A stretch of DNA of 64,000 bases from Chinchilla lanigera. Lineage: Eukaryota > Chordata > Mammalia > Rodentia > Chinchillidae. Within the stretch, counting starts at the first letter, position 1; the number at the start of each line of letters is the position of its first letter. The DNA lies in NCBI RefSeq assembly GCF_000276665.1, contig NW_004955438.1, positions 14,756,576 through 14,820,575 of the forward strand. Direction: 5' to 3'. A model generated the notes under the pieces. That model did not search any database, was not told the DNA's origin, and saw only the letters and a list, made by a program, of their open reading frames with translations. The position numbers were made by a program, and so were the translations under genes. Shown here piece after piece: positions 58,916-64,000 of the stretch.

Positions 58916-59455
58916 TTGATTTGGCTTCCTCCAAGACAAGGATTTAAGAACAAGTGGTTTATTTAGGAGATAACCGCGAGGCACCAGCGGAGGAGAGAGA
59001 TGAGCAAGGAAGGTGGCTGTGAGTGCAGCTGTCACACAAGTTACACCTGGGGCAGCTGGAGCTGACTCCTGCTGGGGAAGCCAGGGGACTGGTATAGAGC
59101 AGGCATCTCAGGGTGATCCATCAGAGCGGGCAGCAAGGAGAGGCAGGAAGCTATGTGTCATTCACCAACTGCTGGCACTGCTGGGCTAAAAGCTGTGGAG
59201 TGTGAGGATTCATTTTCCAGCCACTTCTCTTTGCCCTGGAACTCTAAGGGGAAACAGCCCCTAACCGGAGTCAGTGAGGATGGGGCCCAGGGGTGGGGCA
59301 CCAATGCCAGTACCACTTTCCAGCGGAAGTGAAATCACTTACCTAAGGTCCATGGCTGGTAAGTGAGACCCAGCTGAGAGTTGAGTCCAGTCCTAGCTGG
59401 GCCAAAGCACACCCACCACCAAGGAAGGAGCAGGAAAGAAATGGAAGGACAATGC

Positions 59456-59675
59456 AGTCAGCCCTCTGTCCCCCTGTGTTCCACCTCTACAGATTCAACC
59501 AAGTATGGGTAGAAAGCATTTGGAGAAAATCTGCCAACCATACTGAATGTGTATAGACTATTCGCTAAACAATATGGTGTAATCACCGTTTACACAGCAC
59601 TGACGTTGCATAGGATATTGTAAGTGATGACTTCAAGCATACAGGAGAATGTGCATAGGTTATGGCAACTGCAGT
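59456..59675 (+). mobile_element. Tigger-type DNA transposon fragment
   Basis: 'Gcagtcagccctctgtcccc', 'acagattcaaccaagtatgg', 'ctaaacaatatggtgtaatc' and 'ggagaatgtgcataggttat' follow the end of a known mammalian Tigger/pogo family. Confidence 0.8.
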
Positions 59676-59794
59676 CTTGCATGGCTTAATGAAAAGGATA
59701 TATTCCAGGAAACGTGTTGTTGAGCTCTTTCGTCATTGTTGTATGAACATGATAGAACATACTTACACAAACCAAGGTAGCTATCTGTACAACT

Positions 59795-59930
59795 TTATTA
59801 GCTCCTTGCAGCAGTTTCTGTCAGGTAGGCATTATTAGTGTCCCGTTCCCTCATGCAGAGTGGAGGCACAGAGATATTCATTCACTTGCCTGGGGTCACA
59901 CAACTATTGAGTAGAGTGTTCATGGTGTGA
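59795..59930 (-). mobile_element. MIR SINE fragment
   Basis: 'Tcaggtaggcattattagtg' then 'gaggcacagagatattcatt' and 'cctggggtcacacaac' matches antisense MIR. Confidence 0.7.
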
Positions 59931-60309
59931 TCTTCAGGAATGCTAGAAAAGCTGTGCTGCATGAAATCTCTCCCACAGACCTGTCTGAGATTCTGTCATC
60001 GTGACTCTATCCTTTTGAAGGATACAGACACCGCGGCTGGTCCCCATGCCGATGGCTCTCAGAGACCTCCTGGGTCCACCTGGCAGCAGTGAGAGACAGT
60101 GCTTCTTCATGGCCAGAGCCAGTGCTCAGCCTCCTCAGCCCCAGAATCTGTGACCCTGACCGCAGCCCACCTCCATCTCCAGTACCTGTCTCCCCTGAGC
60201 CTGCTTCTCTGATAAGACGTTGGGAACATGGTGGTTTGTGTGTATCCAGCAACAAGGCAATCAAAGCCACCTTTCTTTATTCTGCAGTTACACTGGTTTG
60301 GCTTTTTGT

Positions 60310-60650
60310 TTTAGAATAGTTTTACAGAAAAGTTGCAAAGAGGGGCTGGGGATTTAGCTCAGCGGCAAAGCGCCTGCCTGGCAAGCGCAAGGTCTTGAGT
60401 TCGGTTCCCGGTACCAGAGAAAAAAACAAAAAAAAAACAAAAAAAAAAAAAAGAAAAGTTGCAAAGATAGCACAGAGAGTCCCCTGTGCCCATACTGGGT
60501 GTCTCTGGCTGTGGACACCCGACAATAGTGTGGTAACTTCGCCACAGTCATTGGTGTTAAGCAAAAGTCTATACTGAAGATTTCCTTCATTTTTATCCTT
60601 CTTCTGTCCCAGGGTCCCATCCAGGACCACAGCACATCTAATCATTGATC
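60310..60650. mobile_element. Old L1 fragment split by an ID SINE
   Basis: 'Gttttacagaaaagttgcaa' before the SINE continues after it as 'gatagcacagagagtcccct' and 'ctgtcccagggtcccatcca', a known L1M region. Orientation is not certain. Confidence 0.6.
60342..60451 (+). mobile_element. ID-type SINE nested in L1
   Basis: 'Ggggctggggatttagctca' to 'gttcggttcccggtacc' with a long A-rich tail; the best-preserved copy by eye. Exact 16-bp duplication AGAAAAGTTGCAAAGA at 60326-60341 and 60452-60467. Confidence 0.96.
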
Positions 60651-61225
60651 CCTTAGGCTCCTCTTCTTTGTGACAGTTTCTCACACTGTCTTTTTTAATG
60701 ACCATGAGGGTTTTAAGAAGCACTGGTCAGACACTTGGTAGAATGGTCCTCCGTGGGGATTTGTCTGATGGTTAGACTGGGTTAAGGGACGCCGCAGAGG
60801 TAAAGTGCCAAGGATACACGACACCAAGTTTGTCCCTTATCAGGCCCGGTGACATTGACCTTGACACTGAGATAGTGTTTGTCTGTTTCTTGACTTCAAG
60901 TTACTCTTTCCCTCTCCCTTTCATACTTTCCTCTTGGGAAGTCACAGGGCTCAGCCCACCTGCAAGGAGGGGACAGTTGTGTTCTGTATCCACGATGTAT
61001 TTGGAATTCTGCACAAGATATCTGTCTCTTCTCTTCTATCTATTTATTGATTTAATCATCTACTTAATGACAATATGGAATCCTAGAATCTTATTCTATA
61101 TTTTGGGTTACACTGCAGTGTAATTATTTTTTATTATTATGTACTTTTTTTGTTGCATGAGTCATTCCAACTTTGGCCACTGGGGGTGTCCCAGTTGGCT
61201 CCTATATCCCTTTGACACAACCCAT

Positions 61226-61234
61226 TGTGTGTGT

Positions 61235-61276
<42 letters not shown>
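61226..61276 (+). repeat. (TG)n microsatellite
   Basis: A TG array with one TATG interruption, about 50 bp, followed by a shorter TG run after TTGCA. Confidence 0.97.
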
Positions 61277-61277
<1 letters not shown>

Positions 61278-61865
61278 GCATGTGTGTGTCTTGGTTGCTT
61301 GGCACACTTCCTTATTTTGTGGCAATACAAGATGCTACAGCCTCACCTTATTGCTTGCCCCATCCTGGAGTCGACCATTTCTCATTGGTTGGAGAATGGT
61401 GTTAGAAAGCAAAGTCTGGGTGCTGGGTATGCTCACTGCTACAGGAGTGTCCTTGCTTCTAGGCTACAAGATTGTCTTCAATGAGTGAACCCTCTTTGGA
61501 GATGGGGAGTAAGCATAAGAGTAGCAGGCAGTGAAATGTCATATAGACCCACATACAGGTGGTTCAGAGCCCCTCGCTCCTGTGAGCCCAAGCTAATGTC
61601 ATTCCTTATTAGTTTGGCGTTAACCTTCAGTGAGGCCCCTCCTGTGCCTTCATGAAGCCGAGGCCAGGGAACAGGCATCGTTGGTTGTTGCAGGAGCACT
61701 GAGCACTAAGCACCAGCTCTTATCCCTCCAGCAGCCTAGAGAGCGGGGTGCAATCTCTGCGGTGAGTGCAGGAGGACACTCAGCCCTGTGGTGGCAGGGG
61801 ACCCATCCTGAGCAGCATGGCTGCTCAATGGTGGCCCCTGCCTTGAATCCACAGCTGATGGCCTT

Positions 61866-62004
61866 TAGAGGCTTTTAAAAAATACAGTGACCGGGCCTCA
61901 ACCTCAGAAACGCTTATTTCTCTGGTTTGGGTTGGGCCACATTCCCTGAGTATGTTTTAAAAGCTCCCTGGGTGATTCTGATCTGCAGCCAGCACAGAGA
62001 ATGC
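61866..62004 (-). mobile_element. MER5-like hAT fragment
   Basis: 'Ccgggcctcaacctcagaaa' then 'ttttaaaagctccctgggtg' and 'attctgatctgcagcc' resembles antisense MER5A. Confidence 0.6.
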
Positions 62005-63224
62005 TACTCTGCGTCATGCTACAGCTATGTTATAAGTAATGAAGAGAATGAGCCTCCGTTTCCACGTATGTAAAATAAAGGCAGTGGGCACTGTCTTTTC
62101 CTCCACTTCCAGTCCTTGCACCGTTCCGCACACTCTCCCCAGCTCTGTTGGCTCAGGGCTAGAGACGTGAGGACCTTTGCAGCAGGTCTGCCCACTCACA
62201 CCTGCATGTGTCCAGGGTGGGGTCTGACCGCTGGACTGCCCACCTCCCGGGGTACAGAAGCCCCTGCAGTTGTGGCCTCTTGAAAGAACCAGCCGCTTCT
62301 GTCCCTGCCCTAATGAGCATGATTGGAAATTTTCCTCAGGCAAGTGGAAAATAGTCCTAAAATAACAAAAGTGGAAAAGCAGAGGGCTCTGCAGGCCAAA
62401 AATGGATGGTGAAAACAAAAACATGCGTGGTGTATGCTGCTTTCGATTTTTATGTATTTCAAGGGAGTGGGTGCAGTGGCTGCATCTTTCTCTTCCAAAA
62501 CATACTGTACCCCACCCACAGCGGAGTCAGCCCTCCCAAAGTCATGCCATCATCCCTGCAAAATTCGTGCCAGCTAGGGTAGAGGGGGGAGGCGGTTTTC
62601 CCACACGGGCTGTGACAACCTCCTGGGTTGCATAATGCTACCTCACAACTAACTCTCTTACAAGATTCTAGGGGCTGGAAAAGATCCCAAGGCGCTGATG
62701 CTGGAAGTATTTCCTAGAAGGAAAGTGTCCTTTGAGGCACTAGGTCAAAATGGAATTCATTTAGCTTCAAGTCACAACGGTTGGCAGGTGGACAGTCTGA
62801 GATGGCCCCACTGACCTGTCCCATCGTGGGTGCAGCTGCTGGCTGGGCCACGTGACGCCAGCAGGCTAGCTCAGGCTTCTTCACAGTTCTGCCTCAGCCT
62901 CAAAGGGTGGGCGGGGAAGTTCTCATGCCTCTGAGGCCTGAGCTCAGAACTCCACAGTGTCTCTTAACTGCCTTCTTCTAGACAGTGCCAGCCCCAAGCT
63001 GCTCTTGCACCTCTTGGTGGGAGGCGTGACAAGAGCTCTCTAATCATTTTTAATCCACCATGTAGGTGAGTGATCTTTGAGTCACTTTTTCCTCTGTCTC
63101 CTTTTGGTTTTGCTTAAAGCACAGTAATAATCTTACTGCTAATTATTTATTTACCAAGTGAGATTGTGCATTTAAATATCTTCGCACATGCTTTAGCACT
63201 GCTCAATGATAGATAATAGTAGTC

Positions 63225-63420
63225 CATAATAGTAATAAATTGTTATGATTAAGTACATAGTCTGTGCCAGGCATTTGCATACAAGATCAGCAGTTCTTAC
63301 AGCAACGCTGAATGATGACTATTCCTGTGCTCGTAGACAGATGAGGGAGTGACAGTAACCTCCCTGGGGACTTGCAGCTGGTAGGTGGTGGAGCTGGAAT
63401 CCGTGCCATATCACATCCAT
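63225..63420 (-). mobile_element. MIR SINE
   Basis: 'Acatagtctgtgccaggcat', 'cgtagacagatgagggagtg' and 'cttgcagctggtaggtggtg' follow antisense MIR in order. Confidence 0.75.
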
Positions 63421-64000
63421 GAGCATGTGGCTGCAGTGGTAGAGAGAAGTACTGGGGGCTTGGGAGAATTTGCACGTAGAGCCCCCGGGGGGTGGAGAAA
63501 GAGCTCTGGGTGGCCCAGCCAGCTGTTCAGTCCCCTGGGTGTGCTGAGCAACCCCCGTTGTTGTGGTAACGTCTCCTTTGACTATAACCAGGCTTCCCCA
63601 GTGAGAGGATGCAAACAGGCACTGACTTTTGTCTGAAACTTCCAACTTACATGCAGAGAATTCCCCACAATGTAGAAGGCTTTTTCGGAAGTCACTGCCA
63701 CACAGTGTCACTGTGTTTTGAGGTGCTGCGCCTGGATACCTCCAAAGAGGGCTGCAGCAAGTAGCTCAGCAGCTAGACCTCATCAGAGGGGCACCGGACT
63801 GACCCTCTTACTCTCATCGGCAGAGGCCAACAACTGACCCAGCTCTGCCTGCTGTGGGCACCTGTCAGCCTGGCCCTCAGCCTCCACCACCTGGGCAGAA
63901 CCTATCAGAGGAGCCGTGCTGAGCCCAGACTGCTCTGCTGCCCCACCTTGGTACTCACAGCCGCTTCTGCCCCCTCATCCTGGACCAGTGCCTGCCTTAT

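Larger units (their letters stand above)
56123..64000 (+). other. RIN3: RIN3 intron 2 (5' part)
   Basis: The intron begins GTGAGT at 56123 and continues past the window. I did not find the next RIN3 exon (rest of SH2). It holds the long GGAT minisatellite, SINEs, a Tigger-like fragment, a TG tract, a MER5-like fragment and MIR traces. Nothing recognisable was seen at 58560-58790, 58930-59440, 60660-61220, 61280-61860 and 62010-63220. Confidence 0.85.

Noticed and set aside
56123..64000. Third coding exon of RIN3
   Set aside because: I looked for the continuation of the SH2 domain and found no match, so it must lie beyond the window.

Overview
This is a mammalian nuclear genomic window, and the repeats point to a rodent. 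It carries 7SL-derived B1 SINEs, tRNA-like ID-type SINEs with an oligo(A)/AAAC tail, and fused B1+ID dimers. I saw no B2 SINE, which argues against a mouse- or rat-like rodent. B1-ID dimers are known from squirrel-related, beaver-related and hystricognath rodents; I cannot name the species.

Two protein-coding genes are recognisable, both on the + strand and arranged head to tail. The left end holds the last three coding exons of SLC24A4 (K+-dependent Na+/Ca2+ exchanger NCKX4; 1660-1772, 2175-2240, 2946-3098). They are followed by a long 3' UTR with several candidate poly(A) signals: one at 3762, a cluster at 8518-8980, and one at 12076. After an intergenic spacer of roughly 9 kb comes a CpG island (about 21160-22330, broken by an assembly gap). 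It contains the first coding exon of RIN3 (21687-21730), a RAS-interacting RAB5-family exchange factor. RIN3 intron 1 is about 34 kb; coding exon 2 (55915-56122) follows with matching reading phase. The rest of the window is the start of RIN3 intron 2. This gene order matches the human SLC24A4-RIN3 locus on 14q32.

The remaining sequence is non-coding and dominated by transposable-element remains. There are antisense and sense L1 3' fragments, MaLR-type LTRs, old MIRs, a few DNA transposons (hAT-like, MER5-like, Tigger-like), nine ID-type SINEs (several with clean 12-18 bp target-site duplications), B1 monomers and B1-ID dimers. Simple repeats are common, the largest being a roughly 860 bp GGAT-type minisatellite with a visible ~220 bp higher-order period just downstream of RIN3 exon 2. 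Two assembly gaps occur (21537-21640 and 39032-39561).

I found no CRISPR array, operon, phage or new coding system. The more unusual items are an unclassified ~800 bp repeat present twice, the higher-order minisatellite, a tail-only retro-insertion scar, a 37-bp tandem repeat, a 35-bp dispersed duplication, and the tandem poly(A) architecture of SLC24A4.
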